Part shown: positions 43,003 to 51,723 of the stretch, piece by piece
How the letters are laid out: each line of letters starts with the position of its first letter
How positions within the stretch are numbered: the stretch's first letter is position 1
Assembly (NCBI GenBank): GCA_963815295.1
Contig: CAWFFZ010000001.1
Coordinates: forward strand, 186,001 to 250,000
Origin: JACDHG01 sp963815295
GTDB taxonomy: Bacteria > Actinomycetota > Actinomycetes > Propionibacteriales > Nocardioidaceae
Length of the DNA stretch: 64,000 bases
Reading direction: 5' to 3'
Position numbers and translations under genes: made by a program
Notes under the pieces: generated by a model
What the model was told of the DNA's origin: nothing
Database searches by the model: none
What the model saw: only the letters and a program-made list of their open reading frames with translations

Positions 43003-44370
43003 TCAGGCATGTCCGTCGGTCGGGCTTGTCGAGACCCCGAGGGAACGCAGGAGGCGGGCCACCTTCCAACTCGCCTCGGCATACTCCTCGTCGACGTCAG
43101 ACCGCACGGTGATCCCGCCACCTGTTCCCAGCACGTAGCGGCCATTTCGATGCACGAGGGTGCGGATGACGATGCCGAGGTCGGCACATCCGTCGTCGTC
43201 AAGCCAGCCGATCGCCCCGGCATACACACCGCGCGCGCTCTGCTCGATGTCGGCGATCACCCGCATCGTGCGCTCCTTCGGGGCACCGGTCATGGACCCC
43301 CCGGGGAACAGCGCGCGCACCGCCTCGACCGTCGTCACGTCATCACGCAGCCGCCCCTCGATCGTGCTGATGAGCTGATGGACAGTCGGATAGCTCTCCA
43401 CGTGCATCAGGTCGGTGACCTGCACCGTCCCCACCTTGCAAACCCGCGACAGGTCGTTGCGGAGCAGGTCGACGATCATCAGGTTCTCGCCGAGGAACTT
43501 CGTCTCGCTGCGCAGTCGCTCGGCCGCCTCCGCGTCGGCGACGGGGTCCTTACAGCGAGCCGTCGTGCCCTTGATCGGCCGCGTCTCGATCCGGCGATCG
43601 GCGTCAATCGTCATGAACCGCTCCGGCGAGCTGCTCAACACGCTCAGGCCGTGATGCTGCACAAAGGCTGCGTACGGCGCCGGGCTCAACCGCCGCAACC
43701 GCCGGTACGTGTCGAGCGCCGGGGCATCGGACTCGACCGTGCTCCGGAACGTCAGGTTGGTCTCGTAGGAGTTCCCCAGCCGTAACTGACGTTGCACAGC
43801 TTCAAAGGCCGCACCGTATGACGCTCGGTCCAGCCCAGGTATCACCCGGGCCGGCGGTGGCGCGCCAAGCTCGGCCGCCGGGAGCGTCGACGAGACCAAC
43901 CCGCGCACCACTTCCGTCCAGCCTTCGGCCGACGCGCTAGAGCCTGCCGCCCGCACAGACCGGCTGGCGTGATCGAACTCAACCCAGCGCCCGGCACGCA
44001 TCCAGCAGGCGTCCGGGGCTCTGACCGTCTCGTCGCCGCGCTGCGCCGGGAGGTCGCGGCGGGCGGCGTAGCCGAGGTAGCCCACCCAGCGCGCGTCCAC
44101 CTGCCCCACGCGTCCCGCAAGCACATCGAAGATGTCATCGCCGACGGCACGGACACCACCGGCCACGTGTTCGCAGACATGTGCGGCGGCTGCGTCGTAC
44201 ACGAGGCTGGGCTCGTCGTCATCGAGCCATCCGACATACGACCGCGACCCTGACCACGCACGGGCGCCGGCGCCGTCGAGCCAGAAAGCACGGCCTCGAT
44301 GCGCTGCGTGCGCGGCGAAGAAGTCTTCGGGATCCACCCATGGCAAGGGCTCTGAGATCTGCCTCGTCAT
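43003..44370 (-). CDS. pabB: Aminodeoxychorismate synthase component I-like (PabB)
   Basis: This 455-residue chorismate-utilising enzyme transfers ammonia to chorismate to make 4-amino-4-deoxychorismate for folate. The end half carries the chorismate-binding domain: SPERFMTIDADRRIETRPIKGTTARCKDP and TKFLGENLMIVDLLRNDLSRVCKVGTVQV, then PGGSMTGAPKERTMRVI and YAGAIGWLDDDGCADLGIVIRTL. PIKGT (rather than anthranilate-type PIAGT) favours PabB. It starts ATG 44370, overlapping the amidotransferase gene by ATGA. An anthranilate role is less likely. Confidence 0.83.
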   Translation of the reverse strand: MTRQISEPLPWVDPEDFFAAHAAHRGRAFWLDGAGARAWSGSRSYVGWLDDDEPSLVYDAAAAHVCEHVAGGVRAVGDDIFDVLAGRVGQVDARWVGYLGYAARRDLPAQRGDETVRAPDACWMRAGRWVEFDHASRSVRAAGSSASAEGWTEVVRGLVSSTLPAAELGAPPPARVIPGLDRASYGAAFEAVQRQLRLGNSYETNLTFRSTVESDAPALDTYRRLRRLSPAPYAAFVQHHGLSVLSSSPERFMTIDADRRIETRPIKGTTARCKDPVADAEAAERLRSETKFLGENLMIVDLLRNDLSRVCKVGTVQVTDLMHVESYPTVHQLISTIEGRLRDDVTTVEAVRALFPGGSMTGAPKERTMRVIADIEQSARGVYAGAIGWLDDDGCADLGIVIRTLVHRNGRYVLGTGGGITVRSDVDEEYAEASWKVARLLRSLGVSTSPTDGHA

Positions 44371-44942
44371 GCGCCGAGGAAGTTCTCGATCAGCTGCCGA
44401 CCGCCGACGGTCAGCACCGACTCGGGATGGAACTGGACGCCGACCAAGGGCCGGCGCCGATGCGCCACCCCCATCGTCACCCGTCCGTCGGGGCCGTCGC
44501 ACCATGCCGTCAGCTCGAGCTCAGACGGGATCGCGACCGCGGCAAGCGAGTGATAGCGCACCGCGTCGAACCCCTGGGGCAGCTTGGCGAAGATGCCGGT
44601 GCCAGTATGCGCAACCTGTGCCACCTCACCGTGTGCGGGCTCGACCACCTCTACCCGGCCGCCCATCTCTGCCACGATCCCTTGCATGCCAAGGCACACG
44701 CCGAGCACCGGCACCGCCGCCTCGGCCAGCACGGCTCGACCAACAACGAAGTCACCCGGATCGTTGACTGTCCCTGGCCCAGGCGACAACACCAGGTGGC
44801 TGTAGCCCAACCGCCAGGCTGCCGCCTGCGCAGGATCGTCATGCTGCACCACGTCAGGCAGCGTTCCGGTGACAGCCGCGATGAGGTGTACCAGGTTGTA
44901 GGTGTAGGAGTCGTGGTGGTCGATGACCAGGACCCGCGTCAT
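44367..44942 (-). CDS. pabA: Glutamine amidotransferase PabA/TrpG family
   Basis: This 191-residue class-I glutaminase hydrolyses glutamine to feed ammonia to the downstream PabB. The N-terminus RVLVIDHHDSYTYNLVHLI, the nucleophile elbow LGVCLGMQGIVAEMGG (cysteine near residue 80) and VGVQFHPESVLT (His/Glu near 174) are the complete triad. PabA and TrpG cannot always be told apart; the coupling to PabB by a four-base overlap points to folate, though the subunit may be shared. Confidence 0.88.
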   Translation of the reverse strand: MTRVLVIDHHDSYTYNLVHLIAAVTGTLPDVVQHDDPAQAAAWRLGYSHLVLSPGPGTVNDPGDFVVGRAVLAEAAVPVLGVCLGMQGIVAEMGGRVEVVEPAHGEVAQVAHTGTGIFAKLPQGFDAVRYHSLAAVAIPSELELTAWCDGPDGRVTMGVAHRRRPLVGVQFHPESVLTVGGRQLIENFLGA

Positions 44943-44949
44943 CGCCGCC

Positions 44950-46827
44950 TCACAGCTCGACGAGGCTGAGCATTAGCTCACGGATCAAGTCGAAGCCGTG
45001 CTCCGTCAGGATCGACTCGGCGTGGAACTGCACACCGCGGTAGTGCGGTCCGGTGATCAGGTGAATGTCACCTGACTCAGGGTCTGCATCGACGTGTACG
45101 TCGTCGGGGAGTGGCGCGGACACCGACCGCGCAACGAACGTGTTGTAAAAGCCCACCCGCTCCTCTCGGCCAAGGATTGTCACTGGCGTCTGAGTCCCCT
45201 GGAACACGATGTCCTTGTAGGCGAGCTCGAAACCGAGTGCGCCACACAGCACCTGGTGCCCCAGACACACAGCCAGGAAAGGCTTCTGATCATGGAGTAG
45301 GTCGTCAACCGCTGCGCGGACGGCCTTGATCTTCGGGTCGTCGCGGTCGCGTGGGTCGCCAGGACCTGGGCCCACGACGACCAGGTCGGCGGCGTCGAAG
45401 GCGCCGGGCGAGTAGTCATGGTGGCGCAGTGTCTCGCTGGTCATGCCGAGCACAGCGAGTACGTGACACAGCATAGTCACGAAGTCGTCCTCGCCGTCGA
45501 GCACGACGACGTGCTTGCCTGCGAGCTCGGACGAGCGCACTGCATCGGACTGGTCATTGAGCCAGAAGCGGCTGAGCCGGGCGTTGCGATCGTCGAGTCT
45601 CGCCACCACCTCGGAGTCCGCGGCAAGCTCGGCGATCTCGGCAGCCGGGGTGAGCGGCGCCGGCACGAGTCCAAACGCCCGCAGGATCCCGCCGGCCTTG
45701 GCGTGAGTCTCCGCAACCTCGTCGTCGGGGTCGGAGTCGCGGACGAGGGTCGCCCCAGCCGTCACTCGAAGCTCACCTCCGACGCTCACATCGGCTGTCC
45801 GTAAGAGAATCGGCGCATCCAGCGTCGGGGCACCCGCATCGTCGCGCCCGAACAGCGCCATCACGGCTCCGTAGTAGCCGCGACCATCGCGCTCGTACGC
45901 GGCGATCAGCCGGCAGGCGTTCTCGACCGGGCTGCCGGTGACCGTCGCAGCGAACATGGAGTCGCGCAACACATCGCGCACATCCTTCGTGGTCTGCCCT
46001 TCGAGCACGTACTCCGTGTGGATGAGGTGCGTCATCGGCTTGAGGTACGGCCCGAGGATCTGCCCTCCGCGACTGCAGATGTCACACATCATCTTGAGCT
46101 CCTCGTCGACCACCATGAAGAGCTCGTAGATTTCCTTCTCGTCACGCAAAAACTTGAGCAGTCGCGTACGCCGCTCGGCCGCGTCATCCCCGCCCCCCAC
46201 GCGGAACGTCCCGCTGATCGGGTTCATCCGCACGGCCTCTGCATCGACACTGATGTGGCGTTCGGGACTCGCACCGACCAGGTAGCGCTCCCCGGTGAAG
46301 ACCAGGAAGGTCCAGTACGCGCCTCGTTCGTCCGCGAGCAGTCTGCGGAAGACGCTGAGCGCGTGCCGCAGATCCCAACGCGCGAGGGTGGCCCGATAGC
46401 TGCGGCCGATGACGAGGTTCGCGCCCTCGCCCTTCCCGATCTCTTCGCGGAGGATCGTCGCCACCATGGCGGCATACACGTCGTCGTCGATGTCGAAGCC
46501 CCGCTCGCCGACCGTGGCGATCTCGAGCTCGGGCAGAATCGGAAGCATGTCAGCGACGGCGATCTCGTCGCGATGCTCGATCGCGATGCTGGCTAGCGGA
46601 GTCTCGTCGTCGTGTGCCGCAAAGCCGCGCTCGCGAATCTGCCGGAAGGGCACGAGTGCGAGCCGGTCGAGGGACCCACCTGACCCTGGCTTTCCAGTGA
46701 CAAGCGGTATGTCGGAGAGCAGGTCGTGCTCCTCCCGCTTCCCACGCAGCACCGTCACCGAATCGGATCCCTCGAACCGGATCAACGCGAACGCCGACGA
46801 CCGCGAGAGCTCGTCGTGGAGGTTCAT
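44950..46827 (-). CDS. TrpE-TrpG fusion / PhzE-like anthranilate synthase family protein
   Basis: This 625-residue protein fuses a chorismate-binding domain (residues ~1-420: GERYLVGASPERHISVDAEAVRMNPISGTFRVG, then TVTGSPVENACRLI) to a class-I amidotransferase (residues ~430-625: VVLDGEDDFVTML, CLGHQVLCGALGFELAYKDIVFQG and VQFHAESILTEHGF). NPISGT instead of PIKGT and the ~625-640 residue length match PhzE-type enzymes, which make 2-amino-2-deoxyisochorismate or anthranilate. No phzB/D/F/G-like genes are near. The start is the ATG at 46827; it lies eight bases upstream of pabA. Trp or a secondary-metabolite role are both possible. Confidence 0.78.
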   Translation of the reverse strand: MNLHDELSRSSAFALIRFEGSDSVTVLRGKREEHDLLSDIPLVTGKPGSGGSLDRLALVPFRQIRERGFAAHDDETPLASIAIEHRDEIAVADMLPILPELEIATVGERGFDIDDDVYAAMVATILREEIGKGEGANLVIGRSYRATLARWDLRHALSVFRRLLADERGAYWTFLVFTGERYLVGASPERHISVDAEAVRMNPISGTFRVGGGDDAAERRTRLLKFLRDEKEIYELFMVVDEELKMMCDICSRGGQILGPYLKPMTHLIHTEYVLEGQTTKDVRDVLRDSMFAATVTGSPVENACRLIAAYERDGRGYYGAVMALFGRDDAGAPTLDAPILLRTADVSVGGELRVTAGATLVRDSDPDDEVAETHAKAGGILRAFGLVPAPLTPAAEIAELAADSEVVARLDDRNARLSRFWLNDQSDAVRSSELAGKHVVVLDGEDDFVTMLCHVLAVLGMTSETLRHHDYSPGAFDAADLVVVGPGPGDPRDRDDPKIKAVRAAVDDLLHDQKPFLAVCLGHQVLCGALGFELAYKDIVFQGTQTPVTILGREERVGFYNTFVARSVSAPLPDDVHVDADPESGDIHLITGPHYRGVQFHAESILTEHGFDLIRELMLSLVEL

Positions 46828-46908
46828 GGGTTCATCGCCGTTCACGGGCCTACGTCGTGGGAGGGAATCGCAGCGTAACAACTCGGCGAAGTCGGGAGGG
46901 GCGGCCGA

Positions 46909-49059
46909 TCAGGGGCGCCAGTTGTGAGTAACGCCCACAAGCTCGAGACGCGTCGTGGCCCGTGTGATGACGACGTACAAAGTCCGAACTCCGACATCGG
47001 ACTCGGCGACGATCTCGTCGGGCTGCACCACCACGATTGCGTCGAACTCGAGGCCCTTGGTGTCGAGCGCCTCGAGCACCGGGATGCGTTCGGCATCGCG
47101 GTCACCTAGCCAGTCCTCGACCTCTTCTCGGCGCCCGACCGGGACCACGATCCCCACCGTGCCGTCGACCTGGTGTTGCAGGCGGCCGACCGCGGCGGCG
47201 ACCTCGGCACGCAACTCGGGAGCGCTCACCTCACGGATGGTCGGCTCGACACCGGTGACACGGACAGCCGTGGGCAGGTCGGCGTCCGGGATATGGGCTC
47301 GAGCCACCTCGGCTGCCAGCTCGTAGATCTCCTGCGAGTTGCGGTAGTTGGTCGACAACCGGAACCCATGCAGCTCCTTGCCCACCAGTGCTTCGTCGCG
47401 GGCGCTGGCCGCTTCATCGGTCAGCGGCCAGGAGCTTTGGGCAGCGTCACCGACGATCGTCCAGCTGGCGTGACGGCCACGTCGGCCGATCATCCGCCAT
47501 TGCATGGGGGACAGGTCCTGGGCTTCGTCGACGAGGACGTGGGCATAGCTGTCGTCCTCGATCGAGGCGGTCGGGCGCTGGCCTGGCCTCGACTCGACGA
47601 AGTACGCGCCTCGGCGATCTTCGGTGGTGAGGAGTTCCGGCACCGTCTCGTCGTAGAGGTCGGCCAACGGGTCGGCTTCCGCCTCCGGCGCTGGGCGCTC
47701 GCCCACGAGATAGCGCAGTTCGTCGAGCAGAGGGATGTCCTCAACGCTGAAATCACCAGCTCCCAGCGACTCGACAAGGTCGTCGAGCTCGGTGGTGGTC
47801 AGAGCGCCGGCGGCATCGTCACGAAGCCGGTCACGATCGCTCAGCCAGCCCAGCACGTCGACGGCGTCGACGGCGGGCCACCACGCCTGCACGAACGCAA
47901 GGAACGTGTCGTCGCCGAGCATGGTGTGGGCGAAGTCGTTCTTGCCACGTGCGAGCGCGCGCTCGCCCCCCACCCCGCTCCAGAGCACGTCGACAAGGGC
48001 ATCGGCGACGTGCGGCAACGCACGGTTGCGGCGGTGCCAGTGGTTGAGCAGATCACGTCGCAACCCGCGCAATTGAGACTCGTCGAGGGTCAGGACGTCA
48101 TCGCGGTAGAAGATTCGGAACGACGTCGGGGCTCCGGGAACCGGCCCGCGCGCGGTCCTGGCCAGGATCCGCCGCATGCGCGCCGAGCCCTTGATCTGTG
48201 CGACCCGCGCGATGTCATGGTGGCTCGTGCTGATCCCGTCGACGATGTCGCCGAGAGCGCGCAGCGAGACACTCGTTTCTCCAAGGGATGGCAGCACGCG
48301 TTCGATGTACGCCATAAACACGGCGTTAGGCCCGACGACCAGCACACCGCCACCTTCGTAGCGTCGGCGGTCGGTATAGAGCAGGTACGCCGCACGGTGC
48401 AGCGCCACGACGGTCTTGCCGGTGCCGGGACCGCCGGAGATGGTCGTGACCCCTTTGTGGGGAGAGCGGATGGCGTCGTCCTGCTCGCGCTGGATCGTGG
48501 CGACCACCGAGTGCATCGTGCGGTCGCGCGACTTGGCTAGCGCCGCCAGCAGGGCGCCTTCACCGACGATGACCATGTCGTCGGGGGCGTTCTCCGCGTC
48601 GAGGAGGTCGTCCTCGACGCCGATGACCTGATCGAACGCGGACTTGAGCACCCGGCGCCGGACGACCCCAGCCGGGTCCTGTGCTGTCGCCTGGTAGAAG
48701 ACGGCCGCTGCCGGCGCACGCCAGTCGACGAGCAATACATCGCGGTCTGCGTCGCGGAGCCCGAGTCGCCCGATATAGCGGGTCGGGGCATTGCGATGGT
48801 CAAGCCGACCGAACACCAAGCCTTCGTGCGCAGCGTTGAGGCTGGCGATTCGCTGGGCGGCCTGGAACACGATGGCGTCGCGCTCGACGAGACCACCTTC
48901 GTTGCCGAGGCGGGCGCGAGCATGCCCGTCCTTCTCCAGGGCCCTCGCCGACTGGGTGGCTGCCTCGAGCCGCGCGTAGATGCGGTCTACGACTGCCTGC
49001 TCGTGCTTGATCTCCTGCTCGACGACGTGATCGGTGGCGCGCGGACGACGTTCAGACAC
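46909..49059 (-). CDS. helR: RNA polymerase recycling ATPase HelR-like (UvrD-like helicase)
   Basis: This 716-residue ATPase resembles HelD/HelR, which pry stalled or rifamycin-bound RNA polymerase from DNA. An N-terminal coiled arm (VEQEIKHEQAVVDRIYARLEAATQSARALEK) is followed by GPGTGKTVVALHRAAYLLYTDRRRYEGGGVLVVGPN (Walker A), VDEAQDLSPMQWRMIGRRG (Walker B) and YVVITRATTRLELVG near the end. The length matches actinobacterial HelR. The GTG at 49059 is used; GGAGG lies about 12 bases upstream. The known rifamycin-associated element was not seen upstream. Confidence 0.82.
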   Translation of the reverse strand: MSERRPRATDHVVEQEIKHEQAVVDRIYARLEAATQSARALEKDGHARARLGNEGGLVERDAIVFQAAQRIASLNAAHEGLVFGRLDHRNAPTRYIGRLGLRDADRDVLLVDWRAPAAAVFYQATAQDPAGVVRRRVLKSAFDQVIGVEDDLLDAENAPDDMVIVGEGALLAALAKSRDRTMHSVVATIQREQDDAIRSPHKGVTTISGGPGTGKTVVALHRAAYLLYTDRRRYEGGGVLVVGPNAVFMAYIERVLPSLGETSVSLRALGDIVDGISTSHHDIARVAQIKGSARMRRILARTARGPVPGAPTSFRIFYRDDVLTLDESQLRGLRRDLLNHWHRRNRALPHVADALVDVLWSGVGGERALARGKNDFAHTMLGDDTFLAFVQAWWPAVDAVDVLGWLSDRDRLRDDAAGALTTTELDDLVESLGAGDFSVEDIPLLDELRYLVGERPAPEAEADPLADLYDETVPELLTTEDRRGAYFVESRPGQRPTASIEDDSYAHVLVDEAQDLSPMQWRMIGRRGRHASWTIVGDAAQSSWPLTDEAASARDEALVGKELHGFRLSTNYRNSQEIYELAAEVARAHIPDADLPTAVRVTGVEPTIREVSAPELRAEVAAAVGRLQHQVDGTVGIVVPVGRREEVEDWLGDRDAERIPVLEALDTKGLEFDAIVVVQPDEIVAESDVGVRTLYVVITRATTRLELVGVTHNWRP

Positions 49060-49132
49060 TATGAGCTCGGACCTCCCCCGGAATCTGGTGAACACACAAT
49101 CCTAGAGCAACGTTTCCGGCCTCCGAAGGCGA

Positions 49133-49594
49133 TTACGGACAGCCGCGGTCCATCCGCATCTTTACCGGGTACGGCGCGAACACCTCTGGCTCGCGCACCC
49201 CACTGTCATGCCACCCCATCCGGGTATAGAACGCCTGGGCACGATGGTTGTCGACGAGCACCCACAGGTACGTCGTCGGAGCGCCCCCCGCGGCCGCCCG
49301 CGCCAGCACCTCGTCGTGCATGCTCATCGCCCGACCGGTGCCCCAGAGTCGAGGGGTGACCGCGAAGTGGTGCAGCCACCCGTCCCCGTAGGCGGCATAC
49401 CCCACCATCACGCCATCGTCCTCGTCGATCAGCACGGTCGAAGACCCTTCGGCGAGCAGCAGCGCCCAGCGTGCACGTACGTCATCTACGGGAAAAGGGA
49501 TATCACCGAAGACATGGCGCAACGCCGCCGACGACGCCTCCCGCTCGAGCGAGACCAGGCTCTCGAGGTCGTCACTGCCGCCCGTCCTGAACAC
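49133..49594 (-). CDS. GNAT family N-acetyltransferase
   Basis: This 153-residue GCN5-type acyltransferase shows LHHFAVTPRLWGTGRAMSMHDEVLARA (acetyl-CoA loop, near residue 75-100) and the closing LWVLVDNHRAQAFYTRMGWHDSGVREPEV. It starts at GTG 49594 and lies upstream of helR in the same direction, about 74 bases away, so the two may be co-transcribed. Acetylation target unknown; some members modify drugs. Confidence 0.82.
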   Translation of the reverse strand: MFRTGGSDDLESLVSLEREASSAALRHVFGDIPFPVDDVRARWALLLAEGSSTVLIDEDDGVMVGYAAYGDGWLHHFAVTPRLWGTGRAMSMHDEVLARAAAGGAPTTYLWVLVDNHRAQAFYTRMGWHDSGVREPEVFAPYPVKMRMDRGCP

Positions 49595-49639
49595 TGCCCC
49601 ACGCTAGCCCGGCCATTCCCACGTCGTGGATAAGAGCTT

Positions 49640-49664
49640 TCTCAGACCATGAGAGGGCTCTCAG
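49640..49664. promoter_or_regulatory. TCTCA/TGAGA dyad and repeat in a divergent promoter
   Basis: TCTCA-N5-TGAGA (49640-49654) is followed by another TCTCAG at 49659-49664. They lie between the GNAT and the exported small protein gene, 46-70 bases before the GNAT start. The half-site resembles the arm of the 53604 palindrome next to the second two-component system and the TCTCAG repeats at mprA. Confidence 0.45.
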
Positions 49665-49757
49665 AAAGTCCTCATGGTGGGCTCACCCGCGCCAGCAACA
49701 GTTCTGTTGTCGAACCCGTTGAGCCATCCCGGCTCTCGACGAACAGGAGAAGAACCC

Positions 49758-50153
49758 GTGAACAGAATCATCCGCACTGGAGTCATCGGACTCGCCGGCT
49801 TGGTCGGAGTCGGAATCGCCTCGGTCGGGGCCGGCGCCGCGACAGGCGCTGTCGACAGCAAGGACATGTATCTCAACAAGCGCGAGCTCAGCTCGATGGT
49901 CCTCGCTGTCGAGGACGACGACAGCGACGCAAAGGACGACACCAACACCGGCACTGGCAACCAGACGTGGTCCCGGACAGGCAACTCGAACGACGCGACC
50001 GGGAGCGCGCACACCGCCGTTTCGCGTGACCGCGACCGGAGCCGCGGCGACAAGACCCGCGACTGGACCCGCGACGGCGGCGACCATACCCGCGACTTCA
50101 GCCGCTTCCTGACGAATGACGGCAGCCGCAACGACACCCGTGGTCGCCGCTGA
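49758..50153 (+). CDS. Small exported Arg/Asp-rich protein
   Basis: This 131-residue protein has a Sec signal peptide (NRIIRTGVIGLAGLVGVGIASVGAGAATG) and a mature part with an acidic region (EDDDSDAKDDTNTG) and a strongly basic end (SRDRDRSRGDKTRDWTRDGGDHTRDF and RNDTRGRR). I do not recognise the family. The GTG at 49758 has AGGAGAAG upstream and puts the signal at the N-terminus. The kinase gene starts one base after its stop, so they form an operon. Confidence 0.65.
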   Translation: MNRIIRTGVIGLAGLVGVGIASVGAGAATGAVDSKDMYLNKRELSSMVLAVEDDDSDAKDDTNTGTGNQTWSRTGNSNDATGSAHTAVSRDRDRSRGDKTRDWTRDGGDHTRDFSRFLTNDGSRNDTRGRR

Positions 50154-50154
50154 T

Positions 50155-51042
50155 ATGAGTACGTCGTCGTGGAACTTCCACGAAGGTGACGAGATCGCTC
50201 CCGGGCTGGCCGCTCAGCGGCTGCTCGGGGGCGGCTCGTCATACGAGGCCTACCTGGCGTTCGACGAACACCGGTTTGCCCCCGTCGTGGTGAAGATCAT
50301 TCGTCCAGACAAGGTCGACGACCCGTCGACACTGCGCGGCCTCGAACGTGAGGTCGACGTGCTCGGGCTCGTGAACCACCCCGTGATCGTCCGGGGCTTC
50401 CACGCCGTTCTCACCGGCGAGCGCCCCCTCGTCGTGCTTGAGAACCTCGACGGCCCTCGGCTGTCCACCCTCATCCGGAAGAACGGAAACCTGCCCATCC
50501 AGCAGGTCCTGCCACTCGCCATCGAGCTTTGCTCGGCTGCGCACTACCTGAGCAACCTCGACGTGGTGCATCTGGACATCAAACCGAGCAACATCATCAT
50601 GGGTGCCCCTGCCCGCCTCATCGACTTGAGCATCGCCCGTAGCAGCCGCGCAGCCGCCGACCTGATCGACCCGCTGGGCACCGACGCCTACATGTCGCCG
50701 GAGCAGGCCCTTCCCGGGCAGCCGCATCGGCCTAGCCAGGCGTCGGACATGTGGGGCATCGGTGCCACCCTGTTCCACTCGATCGCCGGCTACCGGGCGT
50801 TCGACCGCGGCTCGAAGGATGACGATGCGCCGCCTGAGGCGCTATGGCCACAGCTCGTCGACTCGCCGTACGCGATGCCCGACTTCGTGCCCGATGACGT
50901 CGCGAAGCCGATCCTCGCCTGCCTCAACCCGAACCCAGCCGACCGGCCAGCCGCGGCGGAGCTCGCAGAGATGATCGCACCGGTGCTGGACGCGATGCCG
51001 CGACCGCGGCTAGCGGGCTTCAAGATCTCGGCCGTCCGCTGA
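50155..51042 (+). CDS. Soluble serine/threonine protein kinase with altered loops
   Basis: This 295-residue protein is a kinase domain with no membrane helix or PASTA region. The glycine loop LLGGGSSYEAYLA (residues ~24-36), a VVVKII lysine (near 47), HLDIKPSN (near 139) and IDLSIARSS then GTDAYMSPEQ are present. HRD is HLD and DFG is DLS, but the catalytic aspartates, lysine and asparagine are kept, so activity is plausible. Start at ATG 50155, one base after the upstream stop. It is convergent with the two-component system, and a regulatory link is possible but unproven. Confidence 0.82.
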   Translation: MSTSSWNFHEGDEIAPGLAAQRLLGGGSSYEAYLAFDEHRFAPVVVKIIRPDKVDDPSTLRGLEREVDVLGLVNHPVIVRGFHAVLTGERPLVVLENLDGPRLSTLIRKNGNLPIQQVLPLAIELCSAAHYLSNLDVVHLDIKPSNIIMGAPARLIDLSIARSSRAAADLIDPLGTDAYMSPEQALPGQPHRPSQASDMWGIGATLFHSIAGYRAFDRGSKDDDAPPEALWPQLVDSPYAMPDFVPDDVAKPILACLNPNPADRPAAAELAEMIAPVLDAMPRPRLAGFKISAVR

Positions 51043-51051
51043 CCCTGCGGC

Positions 51052-51723
51052 TCACCCGATGTCGAAGCGGTAACCCATGCCGCGCAGCGTCGAGATCACG
51101 TCAGCGCCGAGCTTCTTGCGCAGGTAGCCGACATACACGTCCACGACGTTCGAACCTGGATCGAACTCGTACCCCCAGACGTGGGACAGCAGCTGCTCGC
51201 GCGAGAGCACCTGCCCGGGATGCCGAAGGAACATCTCGGCCAGGAGGAACTCCCGGGCCGAAAGCTCGACCGAGCGACCTCCCACCGTCGCCTCGCGCCG
51301 AATCAGGTCGAGTCGCACGTTCCCACGCTCGAGGACAGCCGGCTCGTCGCCGGTCGCGGGGCGCTCGCGTAGCCGCAGTCGGACCCGAGCGAGCAGCTCG
51401 GCGAACCGGAATGGCTTCGGCATGTAGTCGTCGGCGCCGCCCTCGAGTCCACGCACAGTGTCGGTGACGGAGTCACGGGCCGTCAGCACGATCACGGGCA
51501 TCGCGCTGCCCGACTCACGCATCCGTTTCAGCACGGTGAAGCCGTCGATGTCCGGCAGGCCAATGTCGAGGATCGCCAGGTCGAACTGGCCGGTCAGCGC
51601 GTAGTCGAGCCCGGTGACACCGTCCGCCACGACGGTCGGCGTGTAGCCCTCGGCCCGGAGGCCCTTCTCGACGAACGATGCGATCCGTACCTCGTCCTCG
51701 ACGATCAGAATCCGCTTCACCAT
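51052..51723 (-). CDS. OmpR/PhoB-family response regulator
   Basis: This 223-residue regulator has a receiver domain (acidic residues ED at 9-10, phospho-Asp in LAILDIGLPDIDGF near 51, Lys in YMPKPF near 101) and a winged-helix output domain (REATVGGRSVELSAREFLLAEMFLRHPGQVLSREQLLSHVWGYEFDPGSNVVDVYVGYLRKKLG). It overlaps the kinase gene by seven bases and is the third gene of a secreted protein-kinase-regulator operon. It likely binds the palindrome at 53604. Confidence 0.88.
   Translation of the reverse strand: MVKRILIVEDEVRIASFVEKGLRAEGYTPTVVADGVTGLDYALTGQFDLAILDIGLPDIDGFTVLKRMRESGSAMPVIVLTARDSVTDTVRGLEGGADDYMPKPFRFAELLARVRLRLRERPATGDEPAVLERGNVRLDLIRREATVGGRSVELSAREFLLAEMFLRHPGQVLSREQLLSHVWGYEFDPGSNVVDVYVGYLRKKLGADVISTLRGMGYRFDIG

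Noticed and set aside
44950..46827. Phenazine biosynthesis cluster
   Set aside because: Only the PhzE-like gene is present; no phzA/B, D, F or G partners lie in the window.
47173..48540. 455-residue open frame opposite helR
   Set aside because: Antisense shadow of the HelR gene, which has Walker motifs on the other strand.
49060..49132. Rifamycin-associated element before helR
   Set aside because: I looked for the paired GGGG...CCCC inverted repeat and did not find it in front of the gene; only a small GCCT/AGGC stem is present.
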